From: Lachnospiraceae bacterium
GTDB taxonomy: Bacteria > Bacillota > Clostridia > Lachnospirales > Lachnospiraceae
NCBI GenBank assembly: GCA_017449075.1
Contig: JAFSKG010000001.1
Location: 60,736-124,735, forward strand
Direction of reading: 5' to 3'
Length of the DNA: 64,000 bases
Under the pieces are notes generated by a model. The model did not search any database, was not told where the DNA came from, and saw only the letters and a program-made list of their open reading frames with translations. The stretch's first letter is position 1. The number at the start of each line of letters is the position of its first letter. Below are positions 1 to 8,705 of this stretch, in pieces. Position numbers and translations under genes: made by a program.

Positions 1-118
1 CAAATTCTTTGATTATAAATGTCTTGCCAACCTGTCTAGCCCCTTTTACCAACAAAGGCTTATGTTCTCTATCAGCTTTCCATTCCAATAAATTTTTGTA
101 TATTTTTCTCTTTAACAT
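1..118 (-). CDS. DUF4143-type AAA ATPase, N-terminal fragment
   Basis: Only the first 39 codons are in the window; the gene runs off the left edge. The peptide starts MLKRKIYKNL and has a Walker A motif GARQVGKT at residues 26-33. This is the same motif in the same place as in the two complete DUF4143-family ATPases at 33.1-34.3 and 36.5-37.7 kb, so I infer the same family: an AAA ATPase core, a winged-helix region and a C-terminal nuclease-like fold. The function of the family is poorly known. There is no Shine-Dalgarno sequence; the ATG lies 6 nt after a -10 box, so the mRNA may be leaderless. Confidence 0.75.
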   Translation of the reverse strand, partial: MLKRKIYKNLLEWKADREHKPLLVKGARQVGKTFIIKEF

Positions 119-124
119 ATCTAG

Positions 125-153
125 AATTTACAATATTTTAAGCCATTTGTCAA
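125..153 (-). promoter_or_regulatory. Promoter of the left-edge DUF4143 ATPase
   Basis: On the minus strand TTGACA (148-153) and TAAATT (125-130) are separated by exactly 17 bp. The ATG at 118 follows after 6 nt, so the predicted transcript starts at or next to the start codon. Confidence 0.7.
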
Positions 154-161
154 CAAAATTA

Positions 162-239
162 GTCAAATTTGACACTTCTTTTTGCATAAAAATAGTCAAA
201 TTTGACACTTCTTTTTGCATAAAAGTGGTCAAATTTGAC
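162..239. repeat. 33-bp iterons with the palindrome GTCAAATTTGAC
   Basis: The 12-bp perfect palindrome GTCAAATTTGAC occurs at 162-173, 195-206 and 228-239, exactly 33 bp apart. The 21-bp linkers differ at only a few bases. The array ends 8 bp upstream of the -35 box of the adjacent ATPase gene. A 33-bp period is about three helical turns, so a regulator could bind all copies on one DNA face. Role as operator is inferred. Confidence 0.75.
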
Positions 240-260
240 ACTTCTTAATCTTTAAGTAGG

Positions 261-752
261 CTATTGTTTCTTTTCTAGCCCTCTTACAAATTCAATTTGT
301 TCTTTTGTCATATTTGCTTTTGAAATAATAAATCCCATATTTTTTGCAATCATCATATAAAAATTTGTGTCAGTTTCTATGAGCTTATACATTTTACTGT
401 ACTCTAATACTTCGATACCGATAGGTGAATGTGATTCTACTCTATCTTCACTAAACTTATATAAAACTTTTGCATCTTTCATCAACGTATTGGTCTCATA
501 TGTCTTTTTAATATCTCTATCCACAAAAAACCTAGTAATAAACCTAGTAATAAACACACTTATTCCCGCTATTAAAACAACCACTATGGCTTCAGCGTAA
601 TTTTTTGGCAATGACAAAACTATTAATATTAAAAAATATACTACAAAAAATATTATTCTGATTCTCTTAATTTTATATAACTTTTCATATACTACTTTGT
701 TATACTTTTCATACTCTTCAAATGTTCTTGTAGTTTCCACTTCAAAATTCAT
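261..752 (-). CDS. YcxB-like membrane protein
   Basis: A 163-aa protein with two hydrophobic segments at about residues 31-50 and 57-76. A C-terminal soluble part of about 80 residues (YKFSEDRVES... to ...IISKANMT) resembles the YcxB-like domain of gram-positive membrane proteins of unknown function. I chose the ATG at 752 because it follows an AAAGG sequence and does not overlap pgi; a longer frame up to 803 would overlap the end of pgi. A 12-nt duplication gives the repeated FITRFITRF just after the second membrane segment. Specific role unknown. Confidence 0.6.
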   Translation of the reverse strand: MNFEVETTRTFEEYEKYNKVVYEKLYKIKRIRIIFFVVYFLILIVLSLPKNYAEAIVVVLIAGISVFITRFITRFFVDRDIKKTYETNTLMKDAKVLYKFSEDRVESHSPIGIEVLEYSKMYKLIETDTNFYMMIAKNMGFIISKANMTKEQIEFVRGLEKKQ

Positions 753-762
753 ATTATACCTT

Positions 763-2010
763 TTACTTAAGTAATTCCTTAATGTTTTTCTTATACTCCT
801 CAACTCCTGGTTGGTTAAATGGATTTACGCCAAGGATGAGTGCTGATATTGCGCAGCTCATCTCAAAGAAGTAGAAAAGTTCGCCGAGGGTAGTTTCATT
901 TTGCTCAGGGACTTTTACTTCTATAACTGGCACGTTTCCAGTGTGGTGAGCTTTCTCAGTTGCTCGAAGTGCTATGTCATTTAAATCATTTACAAAAAAC
1001 TTGTCATTATATTTTACTCTATCTTTATCATAATCATTTTCAATCATGATAAATGTCTCAAACATATTTCGTTTTCCTTCTTGCATAAGTTGACCCATAG
1101 AATGAAGGTCGGCTGTCATACTAAGTGATGCTGGGAAGATTCCTTTATTGCCTTTACACTCTGACTCACCAAAGAGTTGCTTAAGCCACTCAGCGAAATA
1201 TTGCATATTAGGACTTAATGTCGCAAACACTTCTATATCTTTTCCATTTTCATAATACAAATTTCTGATGATGGCATACTTCATCGCATCATTTTTATTT
1301 TCATCTGCCACTGTGTAAATACTTCTTGCCGCCTCTGCACCTTTCATAAGTTTATCAATGTCAAAACCTGCTGCTGCAATTGGAAGAAGTCCTACTGCAG
1401 ATAGCACTGAATATCTTCCACCTATGTCATCAGGAACTACAAAAGTTCTATATCCTTCTCTATCAGCTTCTTCTTTTAAAATTCCCTTCGCCTTATCTGT
1501 AGTTGCAATTATTCTTTTCTTTGCTCCATCTTTTCCGTATTTCTTTTCGCAAAGTGCCTTAAACTTATCAAATGCTGTGGCTGGTTCGAGAGTTCCACCG
1601 CTCTTACTTATTACATTTATATAGAAATTTTTGCCTTCGACATAATCAAGTGTTTCTTTCAAATATTTTTCTGAGAGACCATTGCCGGCAAAGATTACTT
1701 CTACACCATTTGTGTGCGCCCCTACAGTACGGTGGCTGTAATAATTTGATAAGTATTCAATAGCTGCCTTTGCACCAAGATATGAGCCGCCAATACCAAT
1801 AGATACAAGGACTTCTGCTTCGTTCTTAATCTCATTTGCGACTTCTTTTATACGAGCAAATTCTTCCTTGTCGTATTTTATTGGATGATCCACCCAACCT
1901 GTCATATCAATTTTTCCTGCAAGTAAATCACTGATGTGAGTTTTTGCAGCACTCACATGCTTGCTTAGATTTTTTACTTCTTCTGCTTTTTCAAAATTTA
2001 CTTTTATCAT
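763..2010 (-). CDS. pgi: Glucose-6-phosphate isomerase
   Basis: Interconverts glucose 6-phosphate and fructose 6-phosphate in glycolysis (cytoplasm). Family signatures are visible: SKSGGT for sugar-phosphate binding at residues 135-140, DDIGGRYSV at 194-202, and the C-terminal NPFNQPGVEEYK. At 415 aa it is somewhat shorter than the about 450-aa Bacillus enzyme. The start at 2010 is set by GGAGGA 8 nt upstream; an upstream in-frame codon would overlap this Shine-Dalgarno. It has its own promoter and a leader of about 140 nt containing a 16-bp palindrome. Confidence 0.95.
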   Translation of the reverse strand: MIKVNFEKAEEVKNLSKHVSAAKTHISDLLAGKIDMTGWVDHPIKYDKEEFARIKEVANEIKNEAEVLVSIGIGGSYLGAKAAIEYLSNYYSHRTVGAHTNGVEVIFAGNGLSEKYLKETLDYVEGKNFYINVISKSGGTLEPATAFDKFKALCEKKYGKDGAKKRIIATTDKAKGILKEEADREGYRTFVVPDDIGGRYSVLSAVGLLPIAAAGFDIDKLMKGAEAARSIYTVADENKNDAMKYAIIRNLYYENGKDIEVFATLSPNMQYFAEWLKQLFGESECKGNKGIFPASLSMTADLHSMGQLMQEGKRNMFETFIMIENDYDKDRVKYNDKFFVNDLNDIALRATEKAHHTGNVPVIEVKVPEQNETTLGELFYFFEMSCAISALILGVNPFNQPGVEEYKKNIKELLK

Positions 2011-2110
2011 TTCTTTTTCCTCCAAAATATCGTCCTAATCAGTTTTAAAGTTCTTTTGCACAACTAAATCTTTATTAGATAATTCAAAGTTTCCATTATA
2101 CAGCAAGTTT

Positions 2111-2126
2111 ATATAAACGTTTATAT
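2111..2126. promoter_or_regulatory. 16-bp perfect palindrome in the pgi leader
   Basis: ATATAAACGTTTATAT is a perfect palindrome between the pgi promoter and start codon. It lacks the conserved G and C of a CcpA cre box, so the binding protein is unknown. A further TATAAT (2095-2100, minus) lies just downstream of it. Confidence 0.45.
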
Positions 2127-2155
2127 TTGTATTTTTCTTAGGCCAGTAAACATTA

Positions 2156-2185
2156 ATTATAGCACATTTTTCGGTTTTTTTGTAA
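2156..2185 (-). promoter_or_regulatory. pgi promoter
   Basis: Minus-strand TTACAA (2180-2185), 18-bp spacer, TATAAT (2156-2161). Transcription would run into pgi with a leader of roughly 140 nt. Confidence 0.5.
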
Positions 2186-2207
2186 TTTCTTTATTTTTTT
2201 GCCCCAC

Positions 2208-2236
2208 TTTACATTTTTTTGTTTTTATATTAAAAT
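2208..2236 (+). promoter_or_regulatory. Promoter of the DacA-like gene
   Basis: TTTACA (2208-2213), 17-bp spacer, TAAAAT (2231-2236). The ATG at 2246 lies 9 nt after the -10 box with no Shine-Dalgarno, so the transcript would be leaderless or nearly so. Confidence 0.5.
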
Positions 2237-2245
2237 TACTTTATT

Positions 2246-3460
2246 ATGAAAAATATGAATTTATTAAAATTGAATATCCTTGTTTTAGTTATTATTATGG
2301 CATTTTCAGCGAATACATTTGCTGACGAGCCACTTAGTTCAACAGAGCTTTATGGTCCTGCTGCATTTGAGCAACGTCCTAGTACAATAGCTGCAAACTT
2401 ACCAGAAGGTGCTGCTGTATTATCTGACTATGACTTCAATCAAGTAAATGGTACAGGTCAAATAACTAGTGGTGACATAGCAGCGATAAAACAAATCGTA
2501 ATCGCTAACCCAACTACTACTGTAAGTTCTAACAACAATGTTGCAACGCCAGTAGGAAGTCCTGTCGCACAAGTCACTCAACAATTAGCGCCTCCTCTTA
2601 CAGGAACAGAAGCTTACACTGCGGGTGTTAATCTTGCAAACAACATTCACCTTGCAAATTTTACCGCAAAAACTATAAACACCGCAAAGGTTCCCGAGAC
2701 AGCTGCACCAACTTATGCACTTATAAATGCAAACACAAGACATATTTATGCAGTTAAAAATCAAACTGTGAAATATAATCCATCAGGCCTCACAAATCTT
2801 ATGACTGCCTATATTGCAACTCAGTACCTTCGTATGGACTCTGTTTTAAAAGTTAATAGAACTGCTGTTCAAGGTATAGATAAAGATGCATCTATAGCAG
2901 CTCTTGATGTAGGCGACACTATCACCCTTAAAGATGCTCTTGCATCTATGTTTGTAAAAGGTTGTGTAGATTCTGCAAATGTAGTAGCAGAAAATGTTTC
3001 AAATAGTATAGAGGAATTTATAAACTTGATGAATGTGACTGCAACTAGTCTTGGGCTCACAAACACTCACTTTGTAGATCCATCTGGTATAGGAAAGAAC
3101 GAAAGTACTGCACTTGATATGTCTATAATCATGGCAAAGGTGTGTGAGAATCCAGAACTCGTTAAACTTTTATCTCTTCACGAATACGAACTTCCTGCAG
3201 CAAAAAGAAGAGAGAAACTTCATCTTTGGTCAAAAAACACTCAGCTAAATAAAGACAATTCAACATATAATGCAGATGTAGCAGCAAGCCGTCTTGCATT
3301 TACAAATGCATCAAAGTGGTGCATATCTTCTATGATGAGTTACTATAACAATAATATAATTGTTGTAGTACTTAAAGCAGAAGGTACTCAATTCGGAGAC
3401 ACTAAAAAGTTACTTGAATTCGGAAAAATTGCAACAACTGAAGATTTAGCAGTTCACTAA
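2246..3460 (+). CDS. Secreted DacA-like protein with degenerate active site
   Basis: 404 aa with a signal peptide (residues 1-26, ending ANTFA). A linker of about 125 residues is followed by a D-Ala-D-Ala carboxypeptidase (peptidase S11) fold, recognisable from the MTAYIATQYL helix and the FVDPSGI...ESTALDMS block. In active enzymes the motifs are SxxK, SxN and KTG. Here SxxK reads S180-G-L-T183 (no lysine), SxN is kept (S243-A-N245), and the KTG region reads LAFTNASKW near 350 with no KTG. Loss of the general-base lysine predicts no peptidase activity, so a structural or peptidoglycan-binding role is more likely. It is followed after 4 bp by ktrB. Confidence 0.75.
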   Translation: MKNMNLLKLNILVLVIIMAFSANTFADEPLSSTELYGPAAFEQRPSTIAANLPEGAAVLSDYDFNQVNGTGQITSGDIAAIKQIVIANPTTTVSSNNNVATPVGSPVAQVTQQLAPPLTGTEAYTAGVNLANNIHLANFTAKTINTAKVPETAAPTYALINANTRHIYAVKNQTVKYNPSGLTNLMTAYIATQYLRMDSVLKVNRTAVQGIDKDASIAALDVGDTITLKDALASMFVKGCVDSANVVAENVSNSIEEFINLMNVTATSLGLTNTHFVDPSGIGKNESTALDMSIIMAKVCENPELVKLLSLHEYELPAAKRREKLHLWSKNTQLNKDNSTYNADVAASRLAFTNASKWCISSMMSYYNNNIIVVVLKAEGTQFGDTKKLLEFGKIATTEDLAVH

Positions 3461-3464
3461 TACT

Positions 3465-4784
3465 ATGACAAAAATTAAATTTAGCTCAACACAAATTATT
3501 CTTGGAAGTTTTTTAATGACAGTTCTTATCGGAACTGTCTTACTTTTTTTGCCGATATCATCAAATAGTGGCAAGCCAACAGATTTTTTAACTTGCCTTT
3601 TCACTGCCACTTCATCTCTTTGTGTGACAGGTCTTGTAGTAGTTGATACTGCTACTCACTGGTCACTATTTGGCCAAACTGTCATTCTTGTACTCATTCA
3701 AATAGGCGGTCTTGGCGTCGTGGTTGTAGTAACCATTGTATCTTTGTTTCTTGGTCAAAAAATAAGTTTTTCTCAAAGGACAGTTATTCAAGAAGCTCTC
3801 GCTGTGCAACACGTTGGCGGAACTGTAAAACTTATAAAGTTTATTTTGAAGTTTGTGCTATTCTATGAATTAATGGGAGCTTTCTTATTGTTCTTTCATT
3901 TTAGAAATGATTTTGATTTCCTTACTTCTATCTGGTATTCAATTTTTCACTCAATATCAGCTTTCTGCAATGCAGGGTTTGATCTGATGGGTGTTAAGAG
4001 TCCATTTTCTTCATTTACATCTTATGAATCAAGTATCTTGCTAAATGTGACTATTATGTTGCTTATAATATATGGTGGAATTGGTTTTGCTGTGTGGGAA
4101 GACTTGATTAAAATGAAATTTGATTTCAGAAAATATAAGTTGCAAAGTAAACTTGTAATTGTAACCACATTTTTGCTTATCATAATCCCTGCAACTTATT
4201 TTTACTTTTTTGAATATCATATGAATTCTGGAGTAAGTAGAATTTTACCTTCACTCTTTCAATCAGTAACAACGAGAACCGCTGGTTTTAACACAACTAA
4301 TTTTGCTGACATGTCTGAAGTAGGAAAGGCTGTGAGTATAATTCTAATGCTGATTGGTGGTTCACCAGGTTCTACTGCAGGAGGTATGAAGACGACAACT
4401 TTTGCAATCGTAATGATTTCAACTATGTCAGTATTTAAAAGATACAACGAGCCTCATATATTCAATAGAAGAATTGGAATACAAATTATCAAAAATGCCA
4501 TGACTATTTTTGTAATGTATATAAATTTGTTTTTACTATTCGGTTTCATCATTTGTAAAATTGATGGCTTGGCTCTTACGGACACCTTGTTTGAAACGGC
4601 TTCTGCAATAGGAACTGTGGGGCTGTCTTTAGGAATCACAACTAAACTTTCAACTATATCAAGAATTTTAATAATCATACTTATGTTCCTCGGTAGAGTA
4701 GGCGGACTTACATTTATTTATTCAATTATCCCTACTCTCAATCGCGAATCAGGATACATAAGTGAAAATGTTGCTGTAGGTTAA
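3465..4784 (+). CDS. ktrB: Potassium uptake protein, KtrB/TrkH family
   Basis: 439-aa membrane subunit of a Ktr K+ uptake system. The four pore-loop signatures of the family are visible in order: TSSLCVTGLV, SAFCNAGFDLMG, TRTAGFNTTNF and ASAIGTVGLSLG, each with the conserved filter glycine. Length matches KtrB (about 440-450 aa). The gene begins 4 bp after the DacA-like gene without its own Shine-Dalgarno, suggesting coupled translation, and is followed 9 bp later by its regulatory partner. Confidence 0.9.
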   Translation: MTKIKFSSTQIILGSFLMTVLIGTVLLFLPISSNSGKPTDFLTCLFTATSSLCVTGLVVVDTATHWSLFGQTVILVLIQIGGLGVVVVVTIVSLFLGQKISFSQRTVIQEALAVQHVGGTVKLIKFILKFVLFYELMGAFLLFFHFRNDFDFLTSIWYSIFHSISAFCNAGFDLMGVKSPFSSFTSYESSILLNVTIMLLIIYGGIGFAVWEDLIKMKFDFRKYKLQSKLVIVTTFLLIIIPATYFYFFEYHMNSGVSRILPSLFQSVTTRTAGFNTTNFADMSEVGKAVSIILMLIGGSPGSTAGGMKTTTFAIVMISTMSVFKRYNEPHIFNRRIGIQIIKNAMTIFVMYINLFLLFGFIICKIDGLALTDTLFETASAIGTVGLSLGITTKLSTISRILIIILMFLGRVGGLTFIYSIIPTLNRESGYISENVAVG

Positions 4785-4793
4785 GGAGGACTT

Positions 4794-5441
4794 ATGAAAA
4801 GTATTTTACTAATTGGAATTGGAAGATTTGGATATCACTTGGCAAAGGAACTTAGTACTTTAGATGTCGAGTTTATGGCAGTTGATGCAGATGAAGCTAA
4901 ACTCAAACATGTGAGTGACTTTGCATATAAATCTTTGATTGGAGATAGCACAGACATTGAGTTCTTAAGGCATATTGGTGTAAATAATTTTGATGAATGC
5001 ATAGTCTCTATCGGAGACGACTTTCAAAGTTCTCTTGAAACAGTGTTGAATCTAAAGGAGTTAGGAGCAAAAAAAATTACAGCTCGTGCGTCAAAAGAAT
5101 CTCAGAAGAAATTACTTGCTGAAATCGGTGCTAACTTTATAGTTTATCCTGAAGAGCAACTTGCAAAATGGACTGCTCTTAGGTGCGGAACCAACTCTAT
5201 ATATGATTTCATGGATTTAGATGACGGCTATGGCATTTTTGAAATCACTCCTCCAAAAGATTGGGTTGGAAAAACTCTTGCAGAGCTTGACCTGAGAAGA
5301 AAGCAAAACATAAACATTATCGGAGTAAAAAATAAAAATAGAATCAATGTCATCTTTGGTCCTACGTTTAAAATACGAGAAAATGAAAACATACTTGTCA
5401 TCGCAAAAATAAGTGAAGCAGAAAAATTTTCTGACAAATAG
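4794..5441 (+). CDS. ktrA: Potassium uptake regulatory protein KtrA
   Basis: 215-aa cytoplasmic RCK protein that gates KtrB. The N-terminal Rossmann fold has a GIGRFG nucleotide motif at residues 8-13 and an acidic residue (DADE) at the end of strand 2. The C-terminal RCK_C domain occupies about residues 135-215. It has a good Shine-Dalgarno (AAGGAGG) and sits directly after ktrB, the usual arrangement. Confidence 0.9.
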   Translation: MKSILLIGIGRFGYHLAKELSTLDVEFMAVDADEAKLKHVSDFAYKSLIGDSTDIEFLRHIGVNNFDECIVSIGDDFQSSLETVLNLKELGAKKITARASKESQKKLLAEIGANFIVYPEEQLAKWTALRCGTNSIYDFMDLDDGYGIFEITPPKDWVGKTLAELDLRRKQNINIIGVKNKNRINVIFGPTFKIRENENILVIAKISEAEKFSDK

Positions 5442-5453
5442 TTTTAAAAATAA

Positions 5454-6287
5454 ATGAAGTCCAACCCTAAAAATTTTAAATTTAAACATTCGCTTGGTCA
5501 AAACTTTATAGTTGATGAGTTTTTGCTTGAAGACATTGCAGACGAAAGCGGCATCACTAAAGATGACTTCGTGCTAGAGATTGGTCCAGGAAATGGTGCG
5601 CTCACAAGATGCCTTTGTGACAGAGCGAAAAAAGTTGTCGCTATAGAAATTGACAAGAGTCTTATTCCTCTTTTAAAAAGTAATCTAAAAGATTACGAAA
5701 ATGTTTCTATCATAAATGCCGACTTTATGGAGCTCGATTTTAATATTATCTTAAATGAATTTCCGGCTCCGCGAGCCCATATCAAGGTGGTTGCCAACCT
5801 TCCCTACTACATCACCTCTCCCATCATCAACATTCTTTTACAAAATCCATATGTATCTGAAATGACTCTCATGGTTCAAAAAGAAGTAGCAGAAAGAATC
5901 GTTGCAACTCCTGGAGGCAAAGATTATGGCATACTTACCCTTGCATGCAATTATTTTGCTGACACCGAGATGATAATGGTTGTCTCAAAAGATTGTTTTT
6001 TTCCAAAACCAAAAGTCGACTCAGCAGTAGTGCATTTCAAAAAGCATCCTGTAGGGGCGGACCTTCGTAGGGGCGAGTTTCACGAGCCCGATTACGACCA
6101 ACTCTTCAAATTAATAAAAGCTTCTTTCGCCCAAAGACGAAAAAAGCTTTTAAACTCTTTAACTAATGCTGGCTATGATAAAGATACTGTCGCTCACGCC
6201 CTATCAGAACTTGGCTTTGATGAAAATGTGAGGGCGGAGAATCTTTCGCTTGATGATTACAAACATCTATTAACTTTCTTTATATAA
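5454..6287 (+). CDS. rsmA: 16S rRNA dimethyladenosine transferase RsmA (KsgA)
   Basis: 277 aa; dimethylates two adjacent adenines near the 3' end of 16S rRNA. Visible motifs: SLGQNF near the N-terminus, the SAM-binding EIGPGNGALT (42-51), the catalytic NLPYYIT (115-121) and FFPKPKVDSAV (182-192). Two segments look foreign: residues about 199-213 (PVGADLRRGEFHEP) and 103-109 (FPAPRAH). Their DNA matches the dispersed GTAGGGGCGA...GAGCCC repeat found elsewhere in the window, carried here in frame. No Shine-Dalgarno is visible; it is probably coupled to ktrA, 12 bp upstream. Confidence 0.93.
   Translation: MKSNPKNFKFKHSLGQNFIVDEFLLEDIADESGITKDDFVLEIGPGNGALTRCLCDRAKKVVAIEIDKSLIPLLKSNLKDYENVSIINADFMELDFNIILNEFPAPRAHIKVVANLPYYITSPIINILLQNPYVSEMTLMVQKEVAERIVATPGGKDYGILTLACNYFADTEMIMVVSKDCFFPKPKVDSAVVHFKKHPVGADLRRGEFHEPDYDQLFKLIKASFAQRRKKLLNSLTNAGYDKDTVAHALSELGFDENVRAENLSLDDYKHLLTFFI
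6051..6090 (+). repeat. Dispersed GTAGGGG...GAGCCC repeat inside rsmA
   Basis: Two GTAGGGGCG cores in tandem, the second continuing to CACGAGCCC. The frame stays open, giving the peptide PVGADLRRGEFHEP in a region between the catalytic and C-terminal domains. Confidence 0.75.
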
Positions 6288-6304
6288 TTTCTTAAATTTG
6301 ACTT

Positions 6305-7945
6305 TTATTCATATTCTATCCACATTGCCGGCCTTACACCACGACGATTCAACCCACTTCCAACGTTTCCACTTGTAGATATAATAGCATCAGGTCCTAC
6401 TGCAGCTGTACTAGCTTGTGCACCACCAGGGCTTCTTAAATTATATGCACTATTCTCTAGCATCCACTCCTCATATTCATCTTGTTTATCTTTTCGTATT
6501 TTACCTAATTTTCTATATTCAGCATATTGAGTTCCTTTTGCTGCCCCAGCTCTTACTAGCTGATCTTTATTTCCTAAATTATCACCGTTTGAAAAATATT
6601 TTCTTGCTTCACTAATACTTAACAAAAATATTTTATCTAAAGTATCTCTTCCGCCAAGAGTCATATAATCATCATTATCTTCGTTTACAAGTTGCACTTC
6701 TTTGATTTTATTTTTTTCTTCTTCTGTAAATGCTGTATTGTAAAATTCATTGTTTAACCATGTACGAATATTACTGTTTTCCCAAGTTGTATTTTTTTCT
6801 CCACTTTTATAAACGTTAAATCTAACATCAAGTATATATTTACTAATGATTAATGCTCGTTTATTTTCACTATCTTTTTCCAATATAATCCATTCTATCG
6901 GGTCTTCGTTCCAATCACTTTTTTCTGAATTATATGATTGATTGTACTTACCAAATTTTATACTTTCAAAATCGCCAATTACTTTTTCACTATTATTATT
7001 CTTTTCCTTGTTGTATCTAACCCATACTGCAGGTCTTGTGCCACCTTGACAATTTGCCACAGAATAATTTGACATACTTCTGACAAGAGCTCCATTACTA
7101 TTTACTCTCGCAACGGAAGTCAAATCAATGCCATTTGATCGAAGCCAGTAAAAACTATTGCCTATGCACCATTCAAATTTTAATGCCTCATCTTTATATC
7201 GTTCTACAATTCTATTATAAAATATACCATCTTCCGTAATGCCAAAAGTGTTTTCACCTGTGTTTTCTCTCACCCACAATTTTATGCCGTTGTTATCCAC
7301 ATTTTTAGCATAATTAGTCGCTCTTGTTGCAAGTCTTTTGTTTTCTTCAGTCATATCATATCTTTTAAAATATTTTTTAGCTTCAGTTTCTGATAATATA
7401 AACACTTTATCTGTCACAGTATCAACTTCTTTATCGTCACGAAATCCATCACTAATATGTGAATCTTCTACTATTTGATTTTTTTCATTTTCATTAAATG
7501 CCTTGTCATAAAATGTTTGATTCATCCACTGCCTTAGCTCTGAATCTTTCCATTTGCATTCTTTTGGTTCTGAGTTAAAACTCACATTATCAAGTATATA
7601 TTTACTTAGAAGTAATGCCCTATTATTTTTAGAATCTCTTTCTAGTACTATCCATTCTATTGGCTCTAATTTATCTGCATATGTGCTGCTCTGTGGATAT
7701 GAACCAAATGTCACTATATCCATCTCGTCAATAGTACTCATATCACCATAAGTACTCACTAATTTTGCTTTTGATATTTGCTCCTCTATATCGTCACCAT
7801 CTATTTTCTGAACTTTAATATCATTGCTATTTGATTTTTTTTCTTCAGTACCTGCTAATTGTGTTGTTTCGCATCCAAAAAGTAAAAATAACATTAAAAT
7901 TAATATTGGCATTAAAATTTTTTTATAGCTCTTTCTTTTAACCAT
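6305..7945 (-). CDS. Lipoprotein with two DUF6273 domains
   Basis: 546 aa. The N-terminus is a lipoprotein signal peptide with lipobox LFGC and Cys25 as the predicted lipidation site. Two similar halves follow. Each has EWI(V/I)LE(R/K)D, then a KYILD block, then a W-L/M-N...FY-x-x-AF segment and a closing G-x-RPA(V/M)W motif. This is typical of DUF6273 proteins on gram-positive cell surfaces; no enzymatic role is known to me. GAGGAAAG precedes the ATG. Confidence 0.75.
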   Translation of the reverse strand: MVKRKSYKKILMPILILMLFLLFGCETTQLAGTEEKKSNSNDIKVQKIDGDDIEEQISKAKLVSTYGDMSTIDEMDIVTFGSYPQSSTYADKLEPIEWIVLERDSKNNRALLLSKYILDNVSFNSEPKECKWKDSELRQWMNQTFYDKAFNENEKNQIVEDSHISDGFRDDKEVDTVTDKVFILSETEAKKYFKRYDMTEENKRLATRATNYAKNVDNNGIKLWVRENTGENTFGITEDGIFYNRIVERYKDEALKFEWCIGNSFYWLRSNGIDLTSVARVNSNGALVRSMSNYSVANCQGGTRPAVWVRYNKEKNNNSEKVIGDFESIKFGKYNQSYNSEKSDWNEDPIEWIILEKDSENKRALIISKYILDVRFNVYKSGEKNTTWENSNIRTWLNNEFYNTAFTEEEKNKIKEVQLVNEDNDDYMTLGGRDTLDKIFLLSISEARKYFSNGDNLGNKDQLVRAGAAKGTQYAEYRKLGKIRKDKQDEYEEWMLENSAYNLRSPGGAQASTAAVGPDAIISTSGNVGSGLNRRGVRPAMWIEYE

Positions 7946-8022
7946 TTCTTACTTTCCTCGCTTGTCATAATTTTATAACTTTTTCACATTTTATCATTAT
8001 TTCTGCGAAATATCAACAAATC

Positions 8023-8056
8023 AAAAAGACCCGGAGTTTGTCTCCGAGTCTTTTTT
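8023..8056 (-). terminator. Bidirectional terminator after hsp20
   Basis: GACCCGGAG (8028-8036) pairs with CTCCGAGTC (8042-8050), flanked by an A-run on the left and a T-run on the right, so it can act on both strands. It follows hsp20 directly. Confidence 0.85.
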
Positions 8057-8061
8057 GTGAA

Positions 8062-8511
8062 TTAACCTTCTATCATTATAGTTTTCTTTTCTGGAACTTT
8101 CTTTGCATCTACCTTTGGTATGTCGAGTTTGAGAAGTCCATTTTCGAATTTTGCTTTAATATCTTCTTCTTTGAGGTTGTCACCTACATAGAAACTTCTT
8201 TGCATAGAACCTGCATAACGTTCTTGTCGAATGATTCTGCCCTTGTGGTCTTTCTCATCCTTATCAAGTCCTTTAGCTGCTGCAATTGTTAAGTAGCCAT
8301 CATTTAATGTAATATTAATCTCATCTTTCTTAAATCCAGGAAGGTCAACATCAAGTTCATAACTTCCCTCGTGTTCGCGAACATCAGTTTTCATAACCCT
8401 TGATGCCCTCTTTCCATACAGCTTTCTGTCAACGTCCTCAAAATCTCTCATTTTCCCAAAGTCCATAAAATCGTCAAGTAAGTTTTCTCCAAAAATACTA
8501 GGTAATAACAT
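8062..8511 (-). CDS. Small heat shock protein Hsp20
   Basis: 149-aa ATP-independent holdase chaperone. The alpha-crystallin domain spans about residues 40-140, with the DLPGFKKDEI entry strand, the A-x-x-x-NGLL-x-LDIPK signature and a C-terminal I-x-I motif (IMI) used for oligomer contacts. A Shine-Dalgarno AGGAGGA precedes the ATG. It is transcribed alone, from a CIRCE-covered promoter 88 bp upstream and into a strong terminator. Confidence 0.93.
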   Translation of the reverse strand: MLLPSIFGENLLDDFMDFGKMRDFEDVDRKLYGKRASRVMKTDVREHEGSYELDVDLPGFKKDEINITLNDGYLTIAAAKGLDKDEKDHKGRIIRQERYAGSMQRSFYVGDNLKEEDIKAKFENGLLKLDIPKVDAKKVPEKKTIMIEG

Positions 8512-8598
8512 AATCTTTTCCTCCTTATTCCTTTATATTGGAGCAAAGAATGGAGTGTTTAGATTCGATCATCTTCTCTTTTCCTTTGTTCTATGGGT

Positions 8599-8641
8599 AT
8601 TATAGCACAAATTGTTAGCACTGTCAAGTGGTGAGTGCTAA
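8599..8641 (-). promoter_or_regulatory. hsp20 promoter overlapped by a CIRCE (HrcA) operator
   Basis: Minus-strand TTGACA (8622-8627), 17-bp spacer and TATAAT (8599-8604): a consensus sigma-A promoter. The 27-bp element at 8615-8641 has arms TTAGCACTG and GAGTGCTAA around 9 bp, one mismatch from the CIRCE consensus, and covers the -35 box. Repression by HrcA at normal temperature follows from the known CIRCE mechanism. Confidence 0.93.
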
Positions 8642-8705
8642 TTTTTATGAACTTTTTATGAACTTTTCTTCTAAACAAAAATCCCCATTTATTGGGATTT
8701 TGTCA

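Noticed and set aside
162-239. 33-bp repeats as a CRISPR array
   Set aside because: The units are nearly identical along their whole length with no variable spacers, and there are no cas genes.
2111-2126. CcpA cre site in the pgi leader
   Set aside because: The palindrome lacks the conserved TG...CA positions of cre.
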